Under the pieces are notes generated by a model. It worked only from the letters and a program-made list of their open reading frames with translations. It did not search any database and was not told the origin of the DNA. From Bolinopsis microptera (taxonomy: Eukaryota; Ctenophora; Tentaculata; Lobata; Bolinopsidae): a stretch of 60,000 nucleotides of DNA. A program made the translations under genes and the position numbers. Location: positions 7,677,394-7,737,393 of the forward strand of contig NC_087084.1 in NCBI RefSeq assembly GCF_026151205.1, in the 5' to 3' direction. How positions within the stretch are numbered: position 1 is the first letter of the stretch; each line of letters begins with the position of its first letter. This document shows positions 1-11,645 of the stretch, piece by piece.

Positions 1-1030
1 TTTGCATGGCTGAAATGTAACGCTTGATTTATATATATAATAATTAATTGAATTTTCAAAAAAAAATAGTGACCACAGATTTAATGACAGCTGAAACCGT
101 CCTCAATGGCCGGTGCTTGATTCTTTGACTGAAGATATTTCGACCTACGATTGGCATTTGGATTTCTCTCTGATGAACAAAAGCAAACGAACTGGTCCAT
201 TAAGTGAGCCAGGGAAGATAGTAGGAGTGTGGAATGGGAGAGCCTTGCTCACGAGATTTGTCTAATTGCTATTGTTCTATTTCACTCCAATTCCTTGTAG
301 CCCCTCTTTACCCATTGTTTTATAAACGATTAAGTGATTAAAGGGGAAGAATCTTTGCGTGTACCCCGAGCAAGGTGTGTGGCATTGCAACTAGGTAACT
401 TACTTGAGACGGCACTCTGCAGTATGTAACTTAATGTTGAACTCAAAGCCATGAAAGGTTACTATTGTTATGTGATGCAGATTGCAGGGTGTAAGCAATG
501 GCGGAACGACCGCCCCCAATAAAATGCCTTTTAAAGATTTTACAAACGTATTCTCTAAAAATCAGGATATTAGAACAATTTAAGAGGAGAGGGGCGGCAG
601 AATTTAGCGACATGGGCGGCCCACAGATACGTTTCGTCACTGAGTATAAGGATTATAATGTTTATCCACTAAGAGCAATCTAGAAAGTTTGAAGGTAATG
701 TACTATGAAAATGCTATCCTGACGATGATCACCTTTTATTTGGAAATAGTTTTATACCTTACAAGCGTTGCCAAGCACTGCATATTGCACTTCATATAAT
801 ACTAATAGTCGAATAACACGAATCAGTTAATTTTTAGCAAACAATACACTGGTTGGTATGTTGTGCAAGCATTGCTGTAGTATCTTCTGCTGGACAGAAT
901 CCCGTTGAAAATATTTATATTGACTTTAAAATGGCTCTTCCTGATCCAGTTTCAACCTTAAATTAGGCACAACTTACTTACTTTTGGAAACTGTCATCAA
1001 ACTTGGATGGTTGACCTCCAGCTGGACGTT
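1..1030 (+). repeat. Dispersed repeat L, copy 1
   Basis: This stretch matches 35414-36480 and 57890-59340 over most of its length, and its first part (about 80-230) also matches 18769-18916. In the copies at 18.8 and 57.9 kb it directly follows Penelope-like coding relics, so its first ~150 bp are probably the 3' untranslated tail of that PLE. The rest could be PLE tail or a separate repeat. No gene is supported: the short ORFs at 443-683 are shadows. Confidence 0.75.
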
Positions 1031-1045
1031 TTTGAAATGACAAAT

Positions 1046-1109
1046 AATTAAGGATATCCATAATTAAGGATATCCATAATTAAGGATATCCATAATTAAG
1101 GATATCCAT
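1046..1109. repeat. 16-bp tandem repeat, 4 copies
   Basis: Four perfect head-to-tail copies of AATTAAGGATATCCAT. The unit contains the palindrome GGATATCC. It sits where other L-repeat copies hold one degenerate unit, for example near 59295. Confidence 0.9.
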
Positions 1110-1113
1110 GCAG

Positions 1114-1239
1114 GAACTTCAAAATCTTCTGCAGGAACCTCAGAATCTTCTGCAGGAACTTCAGAATCTTCTGCTCGAACTTCAGAATCTTCTGCTCGAA
1201 CTTCAAAATCTTCTGCTCGAACTTCAGAATCTTCTGCTC
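1114..1239. repeat. 21-bp tandem repeat, 6 copies
   Basis: Six units of a 21-bp motif of the form GAACTTCAGAATCTTCTGCTC, with minor variants (AAAATC for AGAATC, CAG for CTC at the end). The ORFs on both strands here (Leu/Gln-rich and Glu/Val-rich) are by-products of a period divisible by three. Other L-repeat copies hold a single related unit (near 3724 and 59338), so the expansion is local. Confidence 0.9.
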
Positions 1240-1435
1240 GATGCTGTTGAAAATATTGAAATTCGCCCTGAAATGGCTCTTCCAGATCTTGTCTTAACCT
1301 TAAATTGGGCACAATTACAACTTACTAGCGCCTTTTGAAATTAAACTGTCATTATTATACCTGTATGGTTGATTTCAAGCTGGCTGTTTTTGAAATTATA
1401 AATAATTGAGGGTAGTATTCAGATAGGCCGACCCC

Positions 1436-1475
1436 TGTTCGTGAACAGGTGTCCGTGAACAGGTGTTCGCGAACA
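1436..1475. repeat. Short tandem palindromes (GTTCGYGAAC)
   Basis: Nearly three copies of a 14-bp motif, containing GTTCGTGAAC, GTCCGTGAAC and GTTCGCGAAC, the last a perfect 10-bp palindrome. It lies about 70 bp upstream of the first visible Ig exon, inside an intron or the intergenic region. Confidence 0.7.
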
Positions 1476-1544
1476 ACTTATGGCATGATGGCTACCAGAT
1501 CATATGACTGCATAATAATCACCATTTAAACTCTCATCACGCAG

Positions 1545-2928
1545 GAAGTTTGATGCCGAAGATGCGGGTATTTATGTAGCTTCCATCTACATTGAGAAGG
1601 ATGGAGAAAGCTTCAAATGTGAGGTCGAGGTCAAGCTTGTCCTTCTAGGTAAGATCAGGCTGTTTTCAAACACAAGGATTTATTTCTTGTCGCAGATTTG
1701 CGGATATTTGAATACCGAGGCTTCTCGACTATTTTCAGATTTTTTTCTTTTCTTTAATGATCATTACTTTCGATTGATGTCGTTCAATACTATCAACATT
1801 TTAATAGTTCTCGCTAATATTTGCTATTGGTGGTCCAACACTATATAATCAACTAAACTTGCTTTTCCTGATTCTGATACAAAACTACTTGTTCCTGATT
1901 CTATAAAGAACATTGATTACCAAAAGTACGTTTCCTCTCTGTAATCCAGGACGGAAAAGATTAAAAAGCTTACTTTTTAACATACTTTTTCTTTTTCAGA
2001 GGGATCGGTGAAACTGAACATTGCCAATGCTGAACAACTGTCTAAAAAGCAGAAGTCTGGACAACCTCTGGCTATCAAGTGTGACGTTGATATTGACAAT
2101 GTAAGTTTACTGTTTAACGATGTAAAATTGTCAAATGTCTCGACTACTTTGTTATGGTACATTTTGATATCGACTAGGCCCAATGACAAAACTAATTTTG
2201 GAGTCTTAGTTTTTGGATAGCACGAGTGAGTATAGTAGGTCAATTGTGAGCCGGCGGCGCTTCGCAAATATGTGAGTAGAGTGAGACTCCCAGGATCCTC
2301 GTAGTTTTGTCATTGGTCGAGGACAAGGAATAAACGTCGACAGGTTTCATGCAGAGTGCAGACCAGCGTTTAGTTGAATCGCGTATTTAAAATTCGGGTA
2401 TTGATCATTATACCACGAAAGCTAACATTTTATATATTCTCAGCTGAAACTGAAAGACCCTAAGAGTCCAAATAACATTAACTGGTACAGAGTAACTGAT
2501 GACGGTGATGAACTTCTTGATGATAGTGATACTATCAGTATCGAACGAGGGAAAGGTCATTTTTTTGGATACTTTATCCTTTAATCATATTATCTTGAAT
2601 AATAATATTTTGTAAAATATTGTAATGTTAGTCTAAAAATCGATTGCCAAAAGTTAATTTTTTATATATTATACTGTTTTTATTCTGGGTTTATTCTGAC
2701 ATACCACTCATAATTCAATGCAATAAGTAACTGGAATATCAATCTTTACCTAAATAATTAGTACAATTAATGTAATTATTAGTGTATAAATCTTAACCTG
2801 TGTTTATTTCAGGAACCTACCAAATGATCCTCAAGAACCCGAGCCCCGAAGACAGCGGCACCTACAGATGTGAGTTTGATCAACAAGGAGTGGACACATC
2901 TACAGACGTCACTATTGAGTTCAAGTAG
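1545..2928 (+). CDS. Immunoglobulin-superfamily protein, last four exons (5' part outside or unseen)
   Basis: Four exons join in frame: 1545-1648 (phase 1 in, 1 out), 2000-2100, 2444-2555 and 2813-2928, ending in TAG. Each intron has GT and AG (donors gtaaga, gtaagt, gtcatt; acceptors gcag, ttcag, tcag, ttcag). The first exon gives the end of one Ig domain with the D-x-G-x-Y signature (DAEDAGIYVA). The other three encode one complete I-set-like domain: first Cys in LAIKCDVD, core Trp in INWYRV, second Cys in SPEDSGTYRCEF. The protein ends at the last strand of this domain (TIEFK). Muscle (titin/twitchin) or adhesion-type Ig proteins are possible families; nothing separates them. The Cys expected in the first domain is Ala (YVA). 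No convincing upstream exon lies in 1-1500, so the gene probably starts left of the window. Confidence 0.8.
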
Positions 2929-3149
2929 ATTACTCGCAAGATTGCAGGGCACATGTATAAGGACATGTACAGGTTTTTTTTATTATGGAAATAGATTTTT
3001 ATGGAAATGGACTGAACTGATTTTTAAATTTTTAGTAAGTTGATATTTGATTTGCGACTTGACTACGATCTGAAGTGATATTTTTGTTGTACAATTTTTA
3101 TCACACATGCATTCAAAACATATTGTTTTATTTTTTGTTATGTATAAAA

Positions 3150-3155
3150 AATAAA
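3150..3155 (+). other. Polyadenylation signal of the Ig gene
   Basis: AATAAA, 222 bp after the TAG stop, in an AT-rich region free of ORFs. It fits a normal 3' UTR. Confidence 0.6.
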
Positions 3156-3426
3156 AACAAGAAATAACTTAAATTATAAGAGATTTATCCAATTCATCTG
3201 GAAAGCAGAAATATTTGGCCGCCCCAACAAAGAGGGACATTGTTTATACTTCAAAGTGTAAGCCCGGGAAGGAACACTACCAGAAAAGCAGGAAGGAACA
3301 CTATTTACTATAATAATAGTATATTATCGAGATGTTGTGTGTTGTATTTGTCCACAAAAATACCATTACTACTACCAAATCAAATGATGGAATAGTTCGC
3401 TGTTTATTAGTCTCATGATTTGAATA
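3156..3426. other. Spacer after the Ig gene, nothing recognised
   Basis: AT-rich spacer without a supported ORF or repeat. Confidence 0.4.
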
Positions 3427-3535
3427 CTGATAGTATCCGGTTGGAAGAGACAAGGACAAATGAAGCAGCCTACATTCCTAACTTCCTGTTTCATTTGTCC
3501 TTGTCTTTTCCAACCGGATATTATCCAACTATCAG
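3427..3535. repeat. Imperfect inverted repeat (hairpin)
   Basis: Two arms of about 40 bp, starting CTGATAGTATCCGGTTGG and ending CCAACTATCAG, around a ~25-bp loop. A 5-bp stretch (ATCCA or similar) is unmatched near the right end. It looks like a foldback MITE. The ORF through it (3420-3653) has no support. Confidence 0.75.
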
Positions 3536-4460
3536 AACTACCAAATCGTTAAGACTCCGAGCTAGACTTACCTCTCCAGTCGCCGTGTTACTAGGGGACC
3601 CCAGGCTAATAGCGTTATTATACCTGTACATGGTTGTAGAATCTTTTGCTTGACAGGATCCTATGGTTGACCTCCAGCTAACCGTTTTTGAAATTACAGA
3701 TAATTGAGGATCTCCAAGGGCTGTAGGATCTTCTGCTTGACAGAATCCCGTTGAAAATATTTGAATTCACTTTAAAATGGCTCTTCCTGATCCAGTTTCA
3801 ACCATAAATTAGACACAAAGCTCATTTGCAGAAATAAAATGTTATACGACAAAGCATTAAAAAGTGTGGGGTTAGCACTTATCCAAGCTAATATTGGAGC
3901 CCAATTACTCAATGATAATCTGAACTGTTCTCACCAGTCACCACTGCACAATTGTAATTTTTAATTTTTAACCAATCTAACGCGTTTGTCAATACGTCAC
4001 ATAATTATTTTAAACAACAGTTAAAAGTCGTGCTTTTATTAATGTTCTAGATACTAAAATATCAGCATAATTCAATAATCCAATAAATGTTCCAATTAAT
4101 CTAGCATTAAATATAGCATTATAATCAATATTTTGATTCAGATGCATAAATTTTCCGTTATGTAGACGATATGTTTTTATTGTCTTCTTTTTTTTTGTTT
4201 TCATTTTTTGTTTTATATTCATAATAGATTATTATATTACATAATAACGATACTAGTGTCTAGTAATATCTTATTCAAAATCAACCTTGCGATCTATGGT
4301 CTTCCAATTAGTTATACAACAAAGTTTGTGGAATTTGTATGATAGTATGAATAAGTTATTACGTAAACCACTCATAATTTAACATTACTATCATCACTTT
4401 ACTAATTACAGATGAGTTGGTAAAGATAAGTGATAGAAGCTATATTATATCAATATCAGC
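3536..4460. repeat. L-repeat tail and AT-rich 3' flank of the receptor duplication
   Basis: 3650-3800 is the tail of an L-type repeat (matches 36410-36500 and 59160-59220). From about 3770 the sequence is alignable to 36461 onward, the start of the receptor duplication. No coding sequence seen. Confidence 0.6.
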
Positions 4461-5590
4461 GTATAATGTACTTAGTATACTTAATGTTAGTAATGTACTT
4501 AGTATACTTAATATACTTAATGTACTTAATGTACTTAATATACTTAATGTAATTCATGTACTTAATGTACTTAATGTACTTAATGTACTTAATGTACTTA
4601 ATGTATTCAATGTAATTAATGTACTTAATGTACTTAATGTACTTAATGTACTTAATGTACTTAATGTACTTAATGTACTTAATGTACTTAATGTACTTAA
4701 TGTACTTAATGTACTTAATGTACTTAATGTACTTAATGTGCTTAATGTACTAAATGTGCTTAACGTACTTAATGTACTTAATGTACTTAATGTGCTTAAT
4801 GTACTTAATGTGCTTAATGTACTTAATGTACTTAATGTACTTAATATACTTAATGTACTTAATGTACTTAATGTACTTAATGTACTTAATGTACTTAATG
4901 TACTTACTGTACTTAATGTACACAATGTACTTAATGTACTTAATGTACTTAATGTACATAATGTACTTAATGTAATTAATGTACTTAATGTACTTAATGT
5001 ACTTAATGTACTTAATGTACTTAATGTACTTAATGTACTTAATGTACTTAATGTACTTAATGTACTTAATGTACTTAATGTACTTAATGTACTTAATGTA
5101 CTTAATGTACTTAATGTACTTAATGTACTTAATGTACTTAATGTGATTAATGTACTTAATATACTTAATGTACTAAATGTACTTAATGTACTTAATGTGA
5201 TTAATGTACTAAATGTACTTAATGTACCTAATGTACTAAATGTACTAAATGTACCTAATGTACTTAATGTACTTAATGTACTTAATGTACCTAATGTACT
5301 TAATGTACTTAATGTACTTAATGTACTTAATGTACTAAATGTACTTAATGTACTTAATGTACTTAATGTACTTAATGTACTTAATGTACTTAATGTACTT
5401 AATGTACTTAATGTACTTAATGTACTTAATGTACTTAATGTACTTAATGTACTTAATGTACTTAATGTACTTAATGTACTTAATGTACTTAATGTACTTA
5501 ATGTACTTAATGTACTTAATGTACTTAATGTACTTAATGTACTTAATGTACTTAATGTACTTAATGTACTTAATGTACTTAATGTACTTA
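4461..5590. repeat. 9-bp minisatellite (TTAATGTAC)n, about 120 copies
   Basis: Almost pure head-to-tail array of a 9-bp unit, with scattered single-base variants (GTGC, GTGA, ATAC, CTAA) most frequent between 4740 and 5330. The last ~250 bp are nearly perfect. Because 9 is divisible by three, several frames stay open (Leu-Asn-Val, Tyr-Met-Leu, Ile-Lys-Tyr, Leu-Ser-Thr repeats); these are not genes. The paralogous position at 37190-37250 holds only a few degenerate units. Confidence 0.97.
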
Positions 5591-5800
5591 CAAATATTAA
5601 TTATCACGTTGACAACGTAGTCCTGTTAAACTGACTCCCCTTCATAATTGTATCCCATGTTTTATTTACCTCTTCTTTCATTGCTCATCTACTTTTGCTG
5701 AATATTATTTAAGTCGTTCATTTCTGGCGTTATCATCTAACTTGATCGTTTTTATACTGCTTTATCTCTCAAAATGCCGTCATAAGCTCTATTCTTTGTC

Positions 5801-8800
5801 TCAGCTAATCATTTCTTTATTATCTCGTACTTCAGTCATCTCTGCTGTTCCTGGAACTTCTCCGTCTTGTACTGCCACACAATCCATCTCAATGGTCTCA
5901 ACTGGTGATGATCGGTAAATTCTTGAACCAGTGATTAGGGTTCCGAGTCTTTGGATAGGTAAGCTTATAAGGTTTGTTACAGTTTTATCATAGATTAGTG
6001 GGTTTATGACGGAGTTGATCGGTAAAACAATCATGGAAAACAGGCCATACCATGGTGTTGCATCTAGAACCTCAAGGGAATGTAGAACACATATCATTAT
6101 GAAAGGTACCCAGCAAAGGAAATCTGTAGTGATAATGATGGCGATTCTTAAGTTCATTTTCCTATTGCGTTGTGAAATCTGTTGGTTCCCTCCTGACTGT
6201 GTCAAACTTTTAGAAGATTTGCGAGATATGATGCCAATGATCAAGTATGAGGCTGTAATGAAAAAGAAGCACACAAAGTTCAGGGCAAGAATTGCCCATA
6301 CCAAGTGCCTCTGTGGATCATTGACCATTGTCTTTGACAAAATATTTGAAGAGGCAAACACCATCGTTTCCATAGAAATCCACCTTTTGGATGTTTTTCG
6401 TGTAGTTTTCATAACCATTATCGTGAGAATACATCTCGGACATCATTTTGTTGATCATACGCCAGCTTAGTGTTGTTTCCTTCATTCTACCAAAGTATCC
6501 TTGAAAGGCAGCAAATAGTGTCTGCTTGTTCATTGTTCCAATAAATACCTTTATCTCTTCTGCATACTTCACTCCATTGACAAAGAAGTCCTCGAATTTG
6601 GAAATAATTGGGATTACAGCAATGACAATGGACGCCAACGTCATCATTAAAACACCTCCTGCAACTTGGAGTGATTTTACCAATGTAACTTCTCCCGGAA
6701 TTCTCATGGATTTGTGTATTCCGTAAATTCGGGTGAGGCTCAATGCACACATAGCAAAAAGCGAGACTTGACATCCTATGGTGCTAAGAACTCCAATAGT
6801 TGAACATTGGATGCTGGTAATCCATCCGATCTGTTGGGTACAATAATCTATCTTGAAGATTACACCATCATAAATTGATATGACCAATAAGTAGATACCA
6901 ACTAAAAGGTCTCCAAACGATATCATCATGATGAGGGACTTATTAAACAGAGCTACAGTAGTTCTACAGTTCTTTAAGGTTCCAGTATTTTTGGATATGA
7001 TGATAAAATTAGCCAAGACGGCTAGAAATCCTATAATCCATGATGAAAATTTGAGAGCATTCCCTTCTAGAATTTCTCTAGAACACTGATTATTGCATTC
7101 GTCTGTTAAATCCAGGCAGTCAAATGATCCGTCACATTTCTTTGTCACCGGTATGTAACTACCGTTACATTTGAAATTATTTGTGCAGCTGTCTTCATCC
7201 GAACCATCCCCGCAATCATCGATGAGATTGCATACTTGGGAATAATCAATGCAAGTGATATTATTGTCACAGACGAAATATCTATTCGTATAAATATTTC
7301 CATATGATTTTGTGACAAATGTTAGGAATTCGTTATTGGCTATCGTCCCTATTCTTTTATGATATTGTCCTGGACACGCCTCATACCTAGGAATATTTCT
7401 CAGTGGACAGGAAGAGTTGATACACTTTTCTGCACAACTAGTGTACAAATATTGTTCTCCAAACATGTGGTCACAATTTTGAGTAACATTTGGCATTATA
7501 ACCGTTGTATTGGTTCCTCCGTAAACGTTTTCATTTGAAAATATAAACGTGCTAATCGTGAAGCAATGATTTTTGAAGTTTTTAGTGTTTTTTATCCCCT
7601 TTATGCAGTATGATAAATGCTTTATTAGGCTTTTGTCAGTTGTTAAAACAGTTGTGGACAGTTTCGGTTGTTTGCGGGAGTCAGAGCAGATCTTATTTTC
7701 ATTTCCACATGTTTCAACTCAATCACATAGTTTACTGAATTCCACATATCCAGGATCACCCCATGGACAAAGGTACACATTTTCACACGACGTGTCTTTG
7801 CTGATAACATATCTTAATGATTTGGTGCTCCCACAAGTAGGCCAACTGTCATCTTCGTCGATTTCACTCAAACAGTCCTTAAACCCATCTCTTAACCAAG
7901 CTAGAGGTATTGGGAGTTCCCCTTTCTGGCAGCCACGTCTTTCACACTTTACCAGTGTCATGGTGATGCAGATACGATCAGTTTCATCACTTTTATCATT
8001 GCAGTCTGGTTGACCATCACACATTAAGTGCCTGTGAACAGTACACTGACTAGAGGTTTGTATGCACTGGTTCTCAAAGTTATCGTCACATATTGCCTTT
8101 TTACCAAAGCAGATCATATATTTTGATACAGAGGACAAGTATCCGTTAACAAGACATCTTACCCCTACTTTGGCGGGATCTGTACTGTTTGTGTGAAATG
8201 AAGCATAATCACTGCTCCTGCAGTAATCGCCACGAAAATGACCCATTAACTGGTAATTTAACACTGCACATCTTGTAAAGTTGTGTACTGGTACTGTACG
8301 TCCAGTATTCCAATGTTCACAAGTATACTGTGTTTCATTAGTAACGGTACACTTAGCTTCGTCCTCTCCGTTAACACAGTCTTTATTTCCATCACATATT
8401 ATGTATGGTGGTATGTACTTTACTATTCCTGGTGTATACTTATCGTCACAATACATACCATATCTATATCCGTTACAGGTAGCCTCGTCCTCACAGTAGT
8501 AATAATCACAAACATCATTACAGATTTTGCTGGACGCTACCTTTTCCCCACTCGGCATAGTTATCAGTTCGCTGCATCCCTCCTCATCTAATTCTGTATT
8601 AGCACAGTCATGTTCACCGTTACAAATAAATTCATTATATTGTACTGAGTTCACGATGTCCCACGATTGTTTACATAGAAATCCTCCACAAAGCATGTTG
8701 CCATTTTTCACGTCAATATCATTTACAGTGACACTGGCATCACCACAAGCCTGATAATAGTGCGGATCATCTGAACATAAAGCTGTCACTTCATTCCAGT

Positions 8801-9186
8801 AGTTCGTCGAATAATACTCCTCTGTGTTGTGGCACTTATTATAGGGCGTGTATTGATCGTTCCCCTGGTTCGTACATACCTGTTTCAAGAATCCTCTGTC
8901 TTCTTGAAAACTGCACAATTCTGCAAAGTATTTTCATGAGCAATGTGCAATAAGCTAAGCTTTTTATTCATTTACTTAAAACAAAAATTACTATCTTTAA
9001 ACTGATATAGGTCGATTTTAATTTTTACACGTAATGATATAACTACTCAACTATATATAAGTAATAATTACCTTCAGACCATGACCAAGGATCTGTCATT
9101 CCTAATGAGCTTGTGGTAGTATAAATCGATGTCGCTGTATCTGATTTACCAAGTTTCAACAGGATCAGTAATATTGCAAGTTTCAT
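5801..9186 (-). pseudogene. LDLa-containing 7TM receptor, disabled paralogue
   Basis: Same two-exon structure as the intact gene at 37557-40917. Exon 1 is 9072-9186 (signal peptide start MKLAILLILLKLGKSD; donor G|GTAATT) and exon 2 runs from 8920. The reading frame is very similar to the intact copy but has two breaks: a TGA at 7719-7721 where the paralogue has a Gly codon (after FSKLCD, in an LDLa-like repeat), and a 7-bp net insertion near 6321-6331 before TM5 that shifts the frame. Between the breaks the LDLa repeats and TM1 to TM4 stay readable (6318-7496), and after the shift TM5 to TM7 and the tail are open (5801-6418). A poly(A) signal (TTTATT on +) is at 5661-5666. It is best called a recent pseudogene; a truncated soluble ectodomain from the part before the TGA is a less likely alternative. 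Confidence 0.88.
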
Positions 9187-9372
9187 AGCTGCATAGATAA
9201 TATGTTAATTAAGATGGGATATTTTAAAGGTTTTTGTAAATTTGTTCAAACACCGTTTATGGCCACAACCGTTTATGGCCACTACCGCCTCAAGTACGCA
9301 CAAAGTAAGAGAATATACAACCTCAGACAGATAGAATCACACATCACCCCCCAGTATTTCCAAACACCTTAA

Positions 9373-9860
9373 GGGGGGGGGTGGGGGGGGGCCAATGGGT
9401 ATTTTTTGGGAAACTTGATTTCGAGATAGCATGGTTGACCAACAAACTAGGACCAGTGACCGAACTTTTGAGGGGGTCCCGGACCCCAACCGCCAAACGG
9501 TGCGCGCAGGGCAGCCACGCCCATATTTGGTCCAAATTAGGCCCAATTTAGCCAAATACCCTGAACATGCCCAAAACCCAGCTTTATGGTGCTCTACTTG
9601 TAGCTAGTGGTCTCCTGAACTTGTATATGAAATTTCATCAAGATTGGACAAAAAATGACTGACTCTGAGCTATGAGCCAAAAACCATATTCCCATATTTG
9701 GGCATTCGCACCAAATTTGGTAGATTTAGTTCCATAAATTATTCAAATATCAACTTTTTGAATGATACTTACTTTTTATGAAAGGTAAGCCTAAACTACA
9801 TATTCTCTGTAAGTTATAGCTTTATATCTTTTTAAATGTGGATACTAAGGCGAAAAAATA
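9373..9860 (+). mobile_element. TTAA foldback element (family A), truncated half
   Basis: Starts right after TTAA (9369-9372) with a G-rich run and matches the left arm of the complete foldback element at 41138-42510 as far as the GGCGAAAAA motif near 9856. It then stops abruptly at the precise end of repeat family B. No right arm is present. ORFs 9337-9555 are shadows. Confidence 0.8.
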
Positions 9861-10530
9861 GGGACTACGGGTGGAAGATGAATAATTAAAATTCCAACAG
9901 CATCTTTTGCCCTTAATTATGCTGATTCCGGGAAGCATTCTCTTTACGCCCTCATCATATTGTAGAATGAGATATCGTTCATTTAAAATCGGGTAATTAT
10001 AGGCCTATCAAGGATTGCAGCCCAATTAAGAGCTGATCAATAACAGCTACTTGTGCCTGTAACAGCTACTACTGTGCCATATAGGGGATAACTGACATTC
10101 GGTCCTATCACGTGACCGCTAATCCTATCACGTTACCTTGATTCGTAAACCCTCGGGCACGCGATCACATTCTTAAGGTGTCGTATACCGACTAGGATAT
10201 TTTGTGACGTCACCAGAGCTCAAGCTATTTGATCAGGCCTTATATGTAATAATATAGTGTATCACGTGTAATTGGATCCAATTAGAGGAGCTGCGCAATT
10301 ATTGCAGCATTGATGACGCCACCAGCAGCAGCTGCAGCCAGCATCTCGATCTGGTATCACCTTCTGAAACCCAGCAGGCAGCTGGGCCAGAGATTTTGAA
10401 ATAGAAGGATTTTTTGTTAATGAAAATCAAAGCGAAAATCATGTAACCAGAGGACGCCGAACACGATAAAACTGGTTATAATGATCATACTCAAGGTCAA
10501 ATTGCTTTAAAATGCACTTGAATGAATTAT
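9861..10530 (+). repeat. Dispersed repeat family B, longest uninterrupted copy
   Basis: Begins with TAGGGACTACGGG, the same precise end seen at 18917 and (inverted) at 35413. It contains TCACGTGA-type E-box motifs around 10108-10135. Related segments occur at 16830-17265 (inverted), 18917-19440 plus 23606-23850 (interrupted by the satellite) and 35084-35413 (inverted). This copy supplies the unoccupied site for the satellite array, near 10250-10265. No coding sequence seen. Confidence 0.75.
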
Positions 10531-10532
10531 AA

Positions 10533-10557
10533 GGGGGGGGGGGGGGGGGGGGGGGGG
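10533..10557 (+). repeat. Poly(G) tract, 25 bp
   Basis: An uninterrupted run of about 25 G. Other long G or C runs in the window are at the ends of the family A elements (9373, 41138, 42498). Tract length in the assembly may be unreliable. Confidence 0.85.
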
Positions 10558-11640
10558 AATCCAAAAAGGGCAGGACATTGGCGAACATTAGCGGACAAAA
10601 GTGGACAGCAAAATTTTGCTAATGTGGCGGGTGATGAATTTTTTCATTAAAAGTCACATTTTATTTGGTTCATCCTGTAGATCCTGTTTTAAAGTTATAT
10701 TGGGGCACGAAGTGAGTTACGAGGACTGTTGTACTTGGATACAATTACAAGATCTAGACCTATCAGAAATGCAATTGTGGCATTTTTTATAGAAATGACT
10801 ATGGGCTTCGAGACAATACCAGCTGAAATTAAAACAGGCAGGCAAAAATTCTTTGATTCTTTGATCCTCATCAAAATTGTTATGGTTTAAAAAGACGAGA
10901 GGAAAAGAACGGAATACGAGGTCAGAAGAAATGACTTTCACTACTGGGTAACAATATAAGACCAGACTAAGAAGTCACTTACTGGTCTGTGTGTGGGTAT
11001 TTATAGACATGCCGCCCTGGAGCGAATCAGAATGCAGGATCGATATCACGTGACCATGGGCAAGCCAATACTTGTAGTACGAACAATGTTGGCTTTGTTT
11101 AGGGTTAGGGTTAGGTACTACATAGGTTATTTTGAACAAAAGGTGTTAAATTTCCTAAAAGGAATAAGAACGATCATGCCCAACCTGTCCGTGAGATTTA
11201 AACGTGATTATATAACAGATGCTGATAATAATAGATACAGAAATTAGTTGACCATCGAAATCATAATGATTGGAAAAAACTCGTCGATTTGAATTTTATT
11301 GTTCTGGAAAGCCAATCAAATTCAAAAGTCATAATGTGTTCAAAGCTATCTATTATTGTAAAATTTGTTGACCATCAATAATTTTGACCCTGGACTCCGT
11401 GTCTAGCTTGTCTGGCTTGTTGATTAAATTACTGTATCAGACATTAAATCTTTAGATAGTATTTTAACTGAGCATTGTTTTTAGCATCGCGAAGAGCAGG
11501 CTGCAGCAAAAGTAAAAGCAAACCCGAAGTACTTTTATAGTTATAATGCCAAGAAGTTTTCAAAGAAGAAAAGCCATACTTCGTTCACACATTGAACTTA
11601 GCGATCTTACTTACTTTGTTACTTTGTAGGGCTTCATAGA
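10558..11640. other. Spacer, no recognisable gene
   Basis: No supported gene. Short ORFs (10601-10792, 10993-11247) lack family signals. A short telomere-like stretch with two TTAGGG units lies at about 11098-11114. The last ~50 bp hold TTAC/TTTG repeats that are probably the tail of the adjacent minus-strand LINE. Confidence 0.4.
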
Positions 11641-11645
11641 ATCCT

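Larger units (their letters stand above)
3770..9860. repeat. Segmental duplication, copy 1
   Basis: Alignable in the same orientation with 36461-41620: flank, receptor exons, intron and upstream sequence. This copy differs by a 1.1-kb minisatellite expansion (4461-5590), coding breaks and a shortened TTAA-element copy at its upstream end. Confidence 0.9.

Noticed and set aside
165-200. Hammerhead-like CTGATGA...CGAA in the PLE tail of repeat L
   Set aside because: The CTGATGA word is not conserved in the copies at 18860 and 58000, and GAAA is missing.
4417-5634. 405-aa Leu-Asn-Val repeat ORF and antiparallel Ile-Lys-Tyr and Leu-Ser-Thr ORFs
   Set aside because: All arise from a 9-bp tandem repeat with a period divisible by three. 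The paralogous locus lacks the array, and no gene signals flank it.
6006-6470. Plus-strand ORF of 154 aa opposite the receptor
   Set aside because: Shadow of the minus-strand receptor coding sequence. A matching shadow occurs at 37759-38121.
11098-11114. Telomere repeat TTAGGG
   Set aside because: Only about two units; too short to call an interstitial telomere.
10993-11247. 84-aa ORF in the spacer
   Set aside because: No homologous copy in the window, no domain signal and it crosses the telomere-like motif. It cannot be supported.
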